Source of the DNA: Hephaestia sp. MAHUQ-44
GTDB lineage: Bacteria > Pseudomonadota > Alphaproteobacteria > Sphingomonadales > Sphingomonadaceae
Assembly (NCBI RefSeq): GCF_023806085.1
Contig: NZ_JAMSLX010000008.1
Location: forward strand, 1 to 64,000
DNA length: 64,000 nucleotides
Reading direction: 5' to 3'
In this document: piece by piece, positions 1-7,265 of the stretch
Layout: each line of letters opens with the position of its first letter
How positions within the stretch are numbered: position 1 is the first letter of the stretch
Position numbers and translations under genes: made by a program
Notes under the pieces: generated by a model
Databases searched by the model: none
The model's input: the letters and a program-made list of their open reading frames with translations, nothing else
What the model was told of the DNA's origin: nothing

Positions 1-1
1 C

Positions 2-112
2 GCCGAACGATCCCACGAAACAACATGGCGACGCATCGGCACCTTGCTCGACGCCTTCCCGCCAGCAGAATGCCGCAACTATCTGCTCAACGCAGGATAC
101 GGGTCAGCATGA
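2..112 (+). mobile_element. 3' end of an IS630-family transposase (cut by the window edge)
   Basis: An open frame runs from the window edge to a TGA and encodes the last 36 residues of a protein. The peptide contains WRRIGTLLDAF and ECRNYLLNAGY, which resemble the C-terminal end of IS630-family DDE transposases (the family ends in a TW..IG.LLD.F...EC.NY..NAGY pattern). Only the tail is visible, so it cannot be said whether the element is intact upstream. The right terminal repeat would be expected shortly after the stop, but the 12 bases before the next gene hold no recognisable repeat. The assignment rests on this short match from memory of the family. Confidence 0.65.
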
Positions 113-124
113 GGTCATCTGACT

Positions 125-553
125 CTAAAGCGCCATCGCCGCGTGGAGCGTCAGCGCGATCAGGCACAGCGTTGACAGCGCGAAGATCGAGAAGCGGATG
201 ATGACGCGGTTGGTCGTCACCTGCACCAGGCTGTGGAGCACACGCAGGCCGACATAGCCCCAGGCGATCATCGCGTTCATGCCGTCGCCCCAGCCGAGCA
301 GTGCCAGCGTGATCGCGATCGCGTAAAACAGCGTCGGCTGTTCCATCAGATGGTTGTAATTGTCGGCGGGCCATTGCGCCTTGGGTTCGATCAGCTGGCG
401 CAAATCACTGCCGGTGCCACCGACGAGATTCTTGGTATCGATCTTGGCGCGCGCCATCGCGGGAATGCGCGTCGCGTACATCCACACCCACATGACGAGT
501 GACCAGGCGACCAGCGCCACCACGGGCGCGAGAATAGGCGAATGCTCGATCAT
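125..553 (-). CDS. MAPEG-family membrane protein
   Basis: A 142-residue integral membrane protein of the MAPEG (microsomal glutathione transferase / eicosanoid) family. Four hydrophobic segments are visible at about residues 6-26, 73-90, 93-111 and 118-139. The loop with NHLMEQPTLFYA (about 67-78) is the family signature joining the second helix. Family members use glutathione, but many bacterial ones have no proven activity, so the substrate is unknown. It is transcribed leftward, toward the IS630 remnant, and starts 64 bases after the stop of the upstream esterase gene on the same strand. Confidence 0.85.
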   Translation of the reverse strand: MIEHSPILAPVVALVAWSLVMWVWMYATRIPAMARAKIDTKNLVGGTGSDLRQLIEPKAQWPADNYNHLMEQPTLFYAIAITLALLGWGDGMNAMIAWGYVGLRVLHSLVQVTTNRVIIRFSIFALSTLCLIALTLHAAMAL

Positions 554-617
554 GGTGTCCCCCCTGATGAATGAGGGGAATGCTGCGCGATTCGCGGCGA
601 TCCCGCAAGCCGCATGA

Positions 618-1613
618 TCAGGCGTGCATCGTCATCCAGTCGGAGAAGTTCTCGGGCCAGCGCCGCGCCGATCGCGCCTCGGCAACGATGTTGTCGGTGC
701 CGAAGCCGTGGTTGCCCTTTTCGTACAGATGCGCCTCCACCGGCACCTTGGCGGCACGGCACGCGGCGAGCATCGCGATCGAGTTGCCGGGATCGACCAG
801 CCCGTCGTTCATCGCGTGCGCAAGGAACACCGGCGGTGTCGCGGCGGTAACGCGCTTGTCGATCGTATAGCGTGCGCTGATCGCCGGATCGGGGTTGGAG
901 CCGAGCAAATTCTTGAACGTGTCGCCGCTGGCGCCGAACATCGGGTTGATCACCGGATAGATCAGCCCCGCAAAGGCCGGCCGCGCCGATTGCGTATCGG
1001 CGGCGTCCACGGCCGCGTACACCTTGTCCTCGAAGCTCGTCGCGAGCGATCCGGCGAGATGCCCGCCCGCCGAAAAGCCGACCACGCCGAGCTTGTCGGG
1101 GTTGATCGCCCAGGTGGCGGCCCGCGCGCGGATCAGCCGCATCGCGCGTTGGCCGTCCTGCAAGGGCACGTCCCATCGCGGCGTCCAGCCTTCGCCCGGC
1201 AGGCGATAGGCGAGCACGAACACCGTGATCCCCTCGGCGGTATAGGTTTTGGCGACCCCGATCCCTTCCTTCTGCACCGATACGAAGCTGTAACCGCCGC
1301 CGGGGATGGTTAGCAACGCGCGGCCATCGGGGTTGGGCGGGCGATAGACCGCCACGATCGGCTCGGGGATGCCATAAAGCCAGAATTGTCGGTTGGCCGC
1401 CGGGCCGTTCATCGTGTTGCGTGGGGTGGGCAGCGTCGCGGGCGCGCCGGGGATCTTGCCCTGCGGCCACAGCTTGAAATGCTCGGGCGGCCAGACGGGG
1501 CGATCGGGTGCCCCTTCGGCCGGCGTCGGCGACCCCCAGTCCTGCGCCCCCGCCGCGCTCGCGAGGCTGAGGCCAAGTCCGGCCCCGATCAGGCTGCGAC
1601 GATCGATCGGCAT
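618..1613 (-). CDS. Secreted alpha/beta-hydrolase, acetylesterase/xylan-esterase-like
   Basis: A 331-residue alpha/beta-hydrolase with an N-terminal signal peptide beginning MPIDRRSLIGAG. The arginine pair makes Tat export possible, and cleavage is likely after AGAQ near residue 24. The oxyanion-type motif PGGGYS lies at about 104-109. The nucleophile elbow GFSAG (179-183) gives Ser181, an acidic residue follows in HAMNDGLVDPG (about 266-276), and the catalytic His is probably His302 in NHGFG. This arrangement matches esterases acting on acetylated sugars or small esters (BD-FAE / acetyl-xylan esterase group). The exact substrate cannot be read from the sequence. Confidence 0.85.
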   Translation of the reverse strand: MPIDRRSLIGAGLGLSLASAAGAQDWGSPTPAEGAPDRPVWPPEHFKLWPQGKIPGAPATLPTPRNTMNGPAANRQFWLYGIPEPIVAVYRPPNPDGRALLTIPGGGYSFVSVQKEGIGVAKTYTAEGITVFVLAYRLPGEGWTPRWDVPLQDGQRAMRLIRARAATWAINPDKLGVVGFSAGGHLAGSLATSFEDKVYAAVDAADTQSARPAFAGLIYPVINPMFGASGDTFKNLLGSNPDPAISARYTIDKRVTAATPPVFLAHAMNDGLVDPGNSIAMLAACRAAKVPVEAHLYEKGNHGFGTDNIVAEARSARRWPENFSDWMTMHA

Positions 1614-1700
1614 CTGTGTTGTCCCCTTTGATTTGTCGCGACTTTAACCGCAGCACGGCCAAAACGAAACCTCGGAGGCCCATGCGGGAAGGGCATTATG

Positions 1701-1732
1701 AAGAAGGGGCCGAGGCTTCACGCCCCGACCCC
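1701..1732 (-). terminator. Candidate terminator of the deoxyhypusine-synthase-like gene
   Basis: An 11-bp stem (1706-1716 against 1722-1732, with two G-T wobble pairs on the minus strand) closes a 5-base loop. It is followed on the minus strand by TTCTTC. It lies 30 bases past the stop of the deoxyhypusine-synthase-like gene. The T-run is weak. Confidence 0.5.
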
Positions 1733-1761
1733 TCGTCATCATCTGCCGCTTCAGCGCGTCA

Positions 1762-2826
1762 TCAATCGAACATCTTGCCCCAGCGACGCACGGGCCGATC
1801 CTTCCAATGGCCGCGATGATAGGCGTCCGATGCCAGCAGCGGCATCACGCTGCCCGCTTCGGCATAGACCATCTGTTCGAGCGCGGTATCGACCTTGCCC
1901 CAGCTCGCGGCTTCCTTGAGCGTCGACGACGAGCACGCGCCGTCGCGAACGTCGGCGACGGTGATCTGCACCGCATATTTGTGCATCTCGGTGTTTTCGT
2001 GACCGAGGATTTCCGCGCAAACCACGGTATCCTGGATGAAATTCTTGGGCACCCCGCCGCCGATCATCAGCAGCCCGGTGGTGCCGGCTTCGATCTTGAT
2101 GTCGGTCAGTTCGCGGAAATCGGCGACCGCGTCGATCGTGAGGTAAGGCTTGCCTTCCTTCATCCGCTCGACCTGATGCTTGACGAGCCCGAAGCCCGCC
2201 GAGCTGTCGACAAACGCTGGGCAGAAGATCGGCACATCATGCTCATAGGCGAGCTTGACGAGGCTGTTCTCCTTCTTGCCATGCTCGGAGAGATAGCGGC
2301 CCATCTCGCGGATGAACGCGCGCGACGAATAGGCCTTGGGCTCGAGCGCGTCGGCGATCGCGCCGATCGTGCCGTCGCACTCCTGCAGCTGTTCCTCGTC
2401 GATATAGGTATCGTAGATGCGGTCGATATAGAGCGAGCGCAGGATGTTATCGTCAGGAATTTCAAGCGCCTGATAGTGTTTGTGGCCTAGTCCTTCAAAG
2501 AAATCCATGTCGACGATCGTCGCACCGGTGGCGACCACGCCGTCGATCATGTTCGAGCGCAGCAGCTCGGCATAAAGATCCATGCACCCGCCCGCCGAGG
2601 TGCTGCCGGCGATGACGAGGAAGATCGAGCATTGCTTGTCGGCGAGCATCTGGTTGTAGATGCTCGTCGCACGCGCGAGGTCGCGGCTGGTGAAGCTCAT
2701 CTTGCCCATCGCATCGATGATCGGGCGCGCATCGAAGCTGGTGATGTCGACATGCTCGACGGTCGTCGACAGCAATTCGGCCTTGCGCACGTCGTTGGCT
2801 GGGGCGTCGGGGTGCGAAACGGTCAT
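1762..2826 (-). CDS. Deoxyhypusine synthase-family protein (bacterial polyamine enzyme)
   Basis: A 354-residue member of the deoxyhypusine synthase fold. The conserved segment IGGGVPKNFIQ (about 255-265) matches the eukaryotic GGG..K region, so Lys261 is the likely imine-forming lysine. EAASWGKV (about 305-312) corresponds to the C-terminal DEAVSWGK motif. Bacteria lack the eIF5A target, and homologues of this type are known to make polyamines: homospermidine-like products, or from agmatine 1,9-bis(guanidino)-5-aza-nonane. Its neighbour, a PLP decarboxylase that would make the diamine, supports a polyamine role. The ATG is preceded by GGAG at good spacing. Which amine it uses is inference. 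Confidence 0.85.
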   Translation of the reverse strand: MTVSHPDAPANDVRKAELLSTTVEHVDITSFDARPIIDAMGKMSFTSRDLARATSIYNQMLADKQCSIFLVIAGSTSAGGCMDLYAELLRSNMIDGVVATGATIVDMDFFEGLGHKHYQALEIPDDNILRSLYIDRIYDTYIDEEQLQECDGTIGAIADALEPKAYSSRAFIREMGRYLSEHGKKENSLVKLAYEHDVPIFCPAFVDSSAGFGLVKHQVERMKEGKPYLTIDAVADFRELTDIKIEAGTTGLLMIGGGVPKNFIQDTVVCAEILGHENTEMHKYAVQITVADVRDGACSSSTLKEAASWGKVDTALEQMVYAEAGSVMPLLASDAYHRGHWKDRPVRRWGKMFD

Positions 2827-2843
2827 TGATCAACTCCATGATT

Positions 2844-2943
2844 CCCCTCCCGTTTGCGGGCGGGGTTAGGGGAGGGCATGTCACGGCGCTCCCACGGATA
2901 TCGAAACAAGCCCTCTCCCAACCCCGCCCGCAAACGGGAGGGG
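2844..2943. repeat. Large inverted repeat between the two polyamine genes
   Basis: Two 34-base arms, 2844-2877 and 2910-2943, are reverse complements at 32 of 34 positions and flank a 32-base loop. The arms are rich in CCCCTCCC and GGGGCGGG blocks around a CGTTTGCG core. In RNA this would form a very stable hairpin in the leader of the deoxyhypusine-synthase-like gene, right after the decarboxylase gene. It looks like a mobile intergenic palindromic repeat, and it may also act as a transcription attenuator between the two genes. Confidence 0.85.
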
Positions 2944-2969
2944 GGAAGAGTAGCGAAGCAAATTGTGCC

Positions 2970-4190
2970 TTACAGCGTGACGACGTTCGATGCGACCTCG
3001 GTGTCGGGCTCGAAATAGAGCGACGCCATCGGTTCGTCGGTGACGATCACCGTCTCGTCCGAGCCGAAGCCGTTGAACGCGGTGCGCATCGCCGCGCCGT
3101 ATGCGCCGAGCATCCCGATCTCGATATAATCGCCTGCCCGCACGTCGGCGGGCAGTTCGAACGGGCCGGTCATCTGATCGAGGTCATCGCAGGTCGGGCC
3201 GTAGAAGCTGAACGGCATGTCGCGCGTGCTGCTCTCGGGCTCGCGCAGCAGGCGAACCGGGAAGCGCCAGCCGATATGCGCGGCATCGAACAGCGCGCCA
3301 TACGCGCCGTCGTTGATGTACAGTTCATCGCCGCGCCGCTTTTCGACCCGCACGACCAGCGACGAATATTCGGCGCACAGCGCGCGGCCGGGCTCGGCCC
3401 ACAATTCGGCCGAATAGCTGATCGGCAGGCTCTCGAAGCAGCGGTGAATGGTCTCGAAATAACGTTCGAGCGAGGGCGGTTCCATGCCGGGATAGACGCT
3501 CGGGAAGCCGCCGCCGACATCGACCACGTCGACCGTCACCGCCGCCTCGACGATCGCGTCGCGCACGCGCTCCATCGCGTTGACATAGGCCTCGGGCGCC
3601 ATCGCCTGGCTGCCGACATGGAAGCAGATGCCGAGCGCGTCCGCCGCCTGGCGGGCCGCGAACAGCAGCGCCTTGGTCTCGCCGGGCATCGCGCCGAATT
3701 TCGACGCGAGGCTGAGCTTCGACAGATCGGACGACACCCGCAGCCGGACGCACAGCGTCAGGTCGGTTGCATCGTTCGTCGCGCGCATGATCTTCTCCAG
3801 TTCCTCGATCGAATCGAGGCTGAAGGTGCGCACGCCGTGCGTCTGATAGGCTTCGCGGATCGCTTCCTCGGCCTTGACCGGGTGCATGAAGCACAAGGTC
3901 GCGCCCGGCAGCGTTCGCGCCACGAGCCGCACCTCGGCGATCGAGGCGACGTCGTAATGCGTGATCCCGTTATCCCACAGGATCTGCAGCAGGTCGGGCG
4001 ACGGATTCGCCTTCACCGCATACATCGAGCGGCCCGGAAACTTCTCGACGAAGAATCGGGCGGCGCGCGCCGCGGCGTGCGGACGAACGAGCGTTACCGG
4101 CTGGACCGGCAGACCATTGGCGATGTCGATGCCACAGGTGACATCAAGGGGGGCTGTTGCTAGCCCCAGCGCGCGATGATGCTTGACCAA
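2970..4190 (-). CDS. Type III PLP-dependent decarboxylase (ornithine/lysine decarboxylase type)
   Basis: A 406-residue alanine-racemase-fold decarboxylase that makes putrescine or cadaverine from ornithine or lysine. The PLP lysine is in MYAVKANP (Lys60). A glycine-rich phosphate-binding loop VDVGGGFP and the C-terminal GPTCDDLDQM motif, carrying the active-site Cys and the Asp that contacts the substrate, are present. The frame stays open much further upstream, but homology begins at VKHHRALG. I chose the TTG start at 4190, which has GGAGG nine bases before it. It is transcribed ahead of the deoxyhypusine-synthase-like gene and diverges from the dehydratase. Confidence 0.85.
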   Translation of the reverse strand: MVKHHRALGLATAPLDVTCGIDIANGLPVQPVTLVRPHAAARAARFFVEKFPGRSMYAVKANPSPDLLQILWDNGITHYDVASIAEVRLVARTLPGATLCFMHPVKAEEAIREAYQTHGVRTFSLDSIEELEKIMRATNDATDLTLCVRLRVSSDLSKLSLASKFGAMPGETKALLFAARQAADALGICFHVGSQAMAPEAYVNAMERVRDAIVEAAVTVDVVDVGGGFPSVYPGMEPPSLERYFETIHRCFESLPISYSAELWAEPGRALCAEYSSLVVRVEKRRGDELYINDGAYGALFDAAHIGWRFPVRLLREPESSTRDMPFSFYGPTCDDLDQMTGPFELPADVRAGDYIEIGMLGAYGAAMRTAFNGFGSDETVIVTDEPMASLYFEPDTEVASNVVTL

Positions 4191-4323
4191 TTCAAGGGAC
4201 CTCCAGGGCGTAGTTCGACACAAAGAGCTGCCTTGCGGTTGGAAGTCCCTTGGGGCAGCGGAAGCGCGACATAGGGTCACCGAAGTGCGATGTAAAGCAT
4301 TGTGGAATGACGAAGGGCAAGAC

Positions 4324-5313
4324 GTGACGATCGTACGACAACCCACCCGGGCCGGGGTTCGCGACGCGGCGGCGAAAGTCGCGCAAATCCTGCCTTTTTC
4401 GTCGCTGTTCGTCCACGAACTGGGCGGCGTCCAAATCGCCTTCAAGGCCGAGTGTCTGCAACCGGTCGGCGCGTTCAAGTTGCGCGGCGCGTGGCACCGA
4501 CTCACCGCGCTCGAGGATCATGTCCGTGGCCGCGGCGTGGTCGCCTTTTCGTCGGGCAATCACGCGCAGGGAATCGCCTGGGCGGCGAAGCGGCTCGGGA
4601 TGCCCGCGACGATCGTGATGCCCGCCGATGCGCCGCGCGCCAAACGCGATGCCACGCTCGCACTCGGCGCCGAAATCGTCAGCTACGATCGCGCGACCGA
4701 AAGCCGCGAAGCGATCGCCGCCCGCCTTGCCGAGGCCCGTGGCGCCACATTGGTGCCCAGCTTCGACGATCCGTGGGTGATCGAAGGGCAGGGGAGCGCC
4801 GGCATCGAGGCGGCACAACAGATGGAAGAACGTGGGTTGGGAGCCCCTGCGCGTGTGGTGGTGCCGTGCGGCGGCGGCGGGCTGGCGGCGGGGATCGCGC
4901 TCGCGCTGCCCGATGCGGCGATCACCGTCGTCGAGCCCGAGGGGTGGGACGATATGCGCCGCAGCCTCGAGGCGGGCTGGATCGAGCCGGTCGGCCCCAA
5001 TCCACCCGCCACCGCGTGCGATGCGCTGCAAACCCTACGCGTCTCGCCGCTGACCTTCGAGGTGCTCGCGAATCGCGACGCGCACGGGGTTGCGGTCAGC
5101 GAGGCCGAGATTCGCGCCGCGCAGCGCTGGGCGGCCGAAAAGCTGCGGCTGGTGGTCGAGCCCGGCGGCGCGGTGGCGCTCGCCGCGCTGCTTGCGCACC
5201 GGATCGAGCCCGCCGAGCGCACGCTCCTCATCCTTTCGGGCGGCAATGTCGATCTGGATCGCTATGCCGCCGTGCTCGGCGGTGAGATCGCCGTGGCGCG
5301 AGAGCCGGCATGA
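4324..5313 (+). CDS. Threonine/serine dehydratase family PLP enzyme
   Basis: A 329-residue fold-type II PLP enzyme. The PLP lysine lies in QPVGAFKLRGA (Lys52), SSGNHAQG is the substrate loop, and CGGGGLAAG is the phosphate-binding loop. A C-terminal SGGN contacts the pyridine ring. It has no ACT regulatory domain, so it resembles catabolic threonine/serine dehydratases or serine racemase rather than biosynthetic IlvA. The GTG at 4324 is preferred because the residues before it are not conserved in character; a weak AAGGGC lies upstream. Its TGA overlaps the ATG of the next gene, so the two are translationally coupled. Confidence 0.85.
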   Translation: MTIVRQPTRAGVRDAAAKVAQILPFSSLFVHELGGVQIAFKAECLQPVGAFKLRGAWHRLTALEDHVRGRGVVAFSSGNHAQGIAWAAKRLGMPATIVMPADAPRAKRDATLALGAEIVSYDRATESREAIAARLAEARGATLVPSFDDPWVIEGQGSAGIEAAQQMEERGLGAPARVVVPCGGGGLAAGIALALPDAAITVVEPEGWDDMRRSLEAGWIEPVGPNPPATACDALQTLRVSPLTFEVLANRDAHGVAVSEAEIRAAQRWAAEKLRLVVEPGGAVALAALLAHRIEPAERTLLILSGGNVDLDRYAAVLGGEIAVAREPA

Positions 5314-5477
5314 ACGCGCTCGAACACGCCGCCCCCGCGATCGCGATGCTCGCCGCCTTCGCGCTTGTCATCGGCGGGATCGTCCTGATCCGACAGGGCC
5401 AAGACCGCCGCAAGGGCGTGCTGATGCTCGTGATGGCCGCTGTGTTGATAGGGAATGTGCTGATCTGGACAATGTGA
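5310..5477 (+). CDS. Small two-helix membrane protein (55 aa)
   Basis: An ATG overlaps the dehydratase stop as ATGA and opens a 55-codon frame ending in TGA. The product has two hydrophobic segments (about residues 8-26 and 37-53) separated by the charged turn RQGQDRRKG, so it is probably a hairpin membrane protein. The family is not recognised. Codon use is GC-rich like the neighbours. The coupling suggests it belongs to the same transcript as the dehydratase. Confidence 0.7.
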   Translation: MNALEHAAPAIAMLAAFALVIGGIVLIRQGQDRRKGVLMLVMAAVLIGNVLIWTM

Positions 5478-5566
5478 AGCGAGGGATTGAACTGATGGGG
5501 TGGATGCTCCCTTCGGTCGGCATCGTATGATGCCTGACCGGCACTGTGCCGGTGACAGAGGAACAT

Positions 5567-5608
5567 ATGACCGACGTTCACATTCCCGCGATCGACCTTG
5601 CCAAGTGA
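5567..5608 (+). pseudogene. Truncated start of an IS110-family transposase
   Basis: The 13-codon frame MTDVHIPAIDLAK then stop resembles the N-terminus of IS110/IS1111 transposases, where the first catalytic Asp lies in a GIDLAK motif. GAGGAAC lies just upstream as a possible ribosome site. After the lysine codon the similarity ends abruptly and the adjacent sequence is a hairpin, so only the left end of an element remains. The 80 bases before it may be the non-coding left end. The match is short, so this is a moderate-confidence call. Confidence 0.5.
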
Positions 5609-5615
5609 GCTGCTA

Positions 5616-5662
5616 CCCGCTGAGTGGTCCAGACTATCTTAGTCCCTGGGCCACTCAGCGGG
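5616..5662. repeat. Strong imperfect hairpin beside the IS110-like scar
   Basis: A 12-bp perfect outer stem, CCCGCTGAGTGG against CCACTCAGCGGG, continues inward through one mismatch and a 2-base bulge. It ends in GACTA-TCT-TAGTC. It begins 8 bases after the truncated transposase frame stops. IS110/IS1111 elements often target palindromes, so this may be an insertion target or an element end. Confidence 0.75.
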
Positions 5663-5907
5663 GGGCAGACCAGTGCAGTGGCGCGGACGGATGCAGGGGA
5701 GACGAGGACCGATTTACGAGATGAGTTGGCGCGGAAGTTCCATCTTGCTTGCCGCGCCGGGGTCAAGGCCACCGACCCCTGCCATAAACATCGGGGCCAG
5801 CAGCGGGGACAGGTTCTTCTCCAGCCTGACGCTGCCAGTACCCTGCGCCTTCGGGCGTGGGGTGCTGCTATGAGGGCCGCTTACGCGCCGCGCTGCTGCT
5901 TATGATT

Positions 5908-5930
5908 TGCTTACGGGAAAACCGTAAGCA
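5908..5930. repeat. Perfect 9-bp hairpin with GAAAA loop
   Basis: TGCTTACGG and CCGTAAGCA pair perfectly around a 5-base GAAAA loop, 51 bases from the 3' end of tRNA-Lys. No T-run follows on the minus strand within a few bases, so a role as the tRNA terminator is possible but not clear. Confidence 0.7.
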
Positions 5931-5981
5931 GTTTCGGAGCGATTTGCGCTGCGAGTATCTGCTTGATTTTATTGGTAAATA

Positions 5982-6057
<76 letters not shown>

Positions 6058-6152
6058 GTCCCCCAACGGCGCTCATTGCGCGCGCCGTTCCGCGGTGGAG
6101 GCGGCCAACTAGCATCGCTTTGGGCGGTTGCAAACCCCTTGTTCGTACTTTT

Positions 6153-7265
6153 TCAGAAGTGCGGCGATTTGCGATTGTTGCGGTCGATCGACATCAGGAT
6201 GCCCAGGCACATCAGCACGGTCATCTGCGCCGACCCGCCATAGCTAAATAGCGGCAGTGGGATGCCCACCACGGGGGCCAGGCCCATCACCATCGCCAGG
6301 TTGATCGCCACGTAGAAGAAGATCGTCGACGCGAGCCCGGCTGCGGCGAGTTGGGAGAAGCGCGTGCGCGCGCGCAGCGCCACGCCAATGCCCCAGCCGA
6401 TCATCAGAAAGAAAGCGAGGATGAGCAGGTAACCGCCGACCAGTCCCCATTCTTCGGCCATCGTCGCGAAGGCAAAATCGGTCTGGCCTTCGGGCAGGTA
6501 ATCGAGATGGCTTTGGGTGCCGTTGAGATAACCTTTGCCGAAGAGGCCTCCCGAGCCGATCGCGATCTTCGATTGGCTGATGTGATAGCCCGCACCGAGC
6601 GGGTCGCTTTCGGGGTCGAGGAAGATCAGCACGCGATCGCGCTGATAATCGTGGAGCATGAAATTGACCGCAAGCGGCGCGGCAATAGCAAATGCCAGCG
6701 CGCCGCCGATGAACAGCCGCAACGGCACCCCGGCGAGGAACATCACCGTCGCACCGCTCGCGCAGATCATCAACGCGGTACCCAGATCGGGCTGGAGCAT
6801 GACCAGCAGTGCGGGCACCCCCAGCATGATGCCGGCAGGGATCAGCGAGGCATAGCGACGTGTCTCGTTGGGAGGGAGCATGTCGTAGAATTTCGCCATC
6901 GCAAGGACGATGCACGGTTTCATCAGTTCGGACGGCTGGAGCCGGATCGGCCCAAGATCGAGCCAGCGCTGGCTGCCGCCGCGGACCGCGCCGAGCAGTT
7001 CGACGAGGATCAGCAGCACCACCAGCACCGCATAAGCGGGCAGGGCGCCTGCGCTCCACACGCGCTCGCGGACACGTGACAGCATCATTGCGCCGACCAG
7101 GAACGCGATCAGCCTTGTTCCTTGCGGGATCACCCATGGGCGCACGCTGCCGCCCGCGGCCGAATAGAGCATCATCAGCCCGAAGCCGCCGATCATCAGC
7201 GTGAGCAGGATGACCTTCCACGGCAATTGCGCGAGCGGTTCGGGAACAACGTCGAGCGGTCTCAT
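6153..7265 (-). CDS. rodA: Rod-shape peptidoglycan glycosyltransferase RodA
   Basis: A 370-residue SEDS-family membrane protein that polymerises lipid II into glycan strands for side-wall growth together with PBP2. Around ten hydrophobic segments are visible. The conserved stretch with QPDLGTALMI carries the SEDS motif, and the C-terminal region with GIPLPLFSYGGSAQM matches the FtsW/RodA end motif. It is the last gene of the mreB-mreC-mreD-mrdA-rodA operon and overlaps the mrdA stop by 4 bases, so the two partner enzymes are translationally coupled. Confidence 0.95.
   Translation of the reverse strand: MRPLDVVPEPLAQLPWKVILLTLMIGGFGLMMLYSAAGGSVRPWVIPQGTRLIAFLVGAMMLSRVRERVWSAGALPAYAVLVVLLILVELLGAVRGGSQRWLDLGPIRLQPSELMKPCIVLAMAKFYDMLPPNETRRYASLIPAGIMLGVPALLVMLQPDLGTALMICASGATVMFLAGVPLRLFIGGALAFAIAAPLAVNFMLHDYQRDRVLIFLDPESDPLGAGYHISQSKIAIGSGGLFGKGYLNGTQSHLDYLPEGQTDFAFATMAEEWGLVGGYLLILAFFLMIGWGIGVALRARTRFSQLAAAGLASTIFFYVAINLAMVMGLAPVVGIPLPLFSYGGSAQMTVLMCLGILMSIDRNNRKSPHF

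Larger units (their letters stand above)
5478..5981. other. Gene-free stretch with IS scar and hairpins, downstream of tRNA-Lys
   Basis: These 504 bases carry no convincing intact gene. They contain an IS110-like transposase start that stops after 13 codons (5567-5608), a long imperfect hairpin (5616-5662) and a second, perfect hairpin (5908-5930). The stretch lies on the 3' side of tRNA-Lys, a common integration target. No second copy of the tRNA 3' end was seen, so there is no proof of a tRNA-integrated island. Frames such as the one at 5624-5905 look like chance and have no recognisable domain. Confidence 0.7.

Noticed and set aside
2826..4163. 445-codon plus-strand frame opposite the PLP decarboxylase
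   Set aside because: Antisense shadow starting in the inverted repeat; the decarboxylase on the other strand has full catalytic motifs.
5624..5905. 93-codon plus-strand frame in the scar region
   Set aside because: It starts inside a hairpin, lacks a ribosome site, and its peptide has no hydrophobic segment or domain. It is treated as chance.
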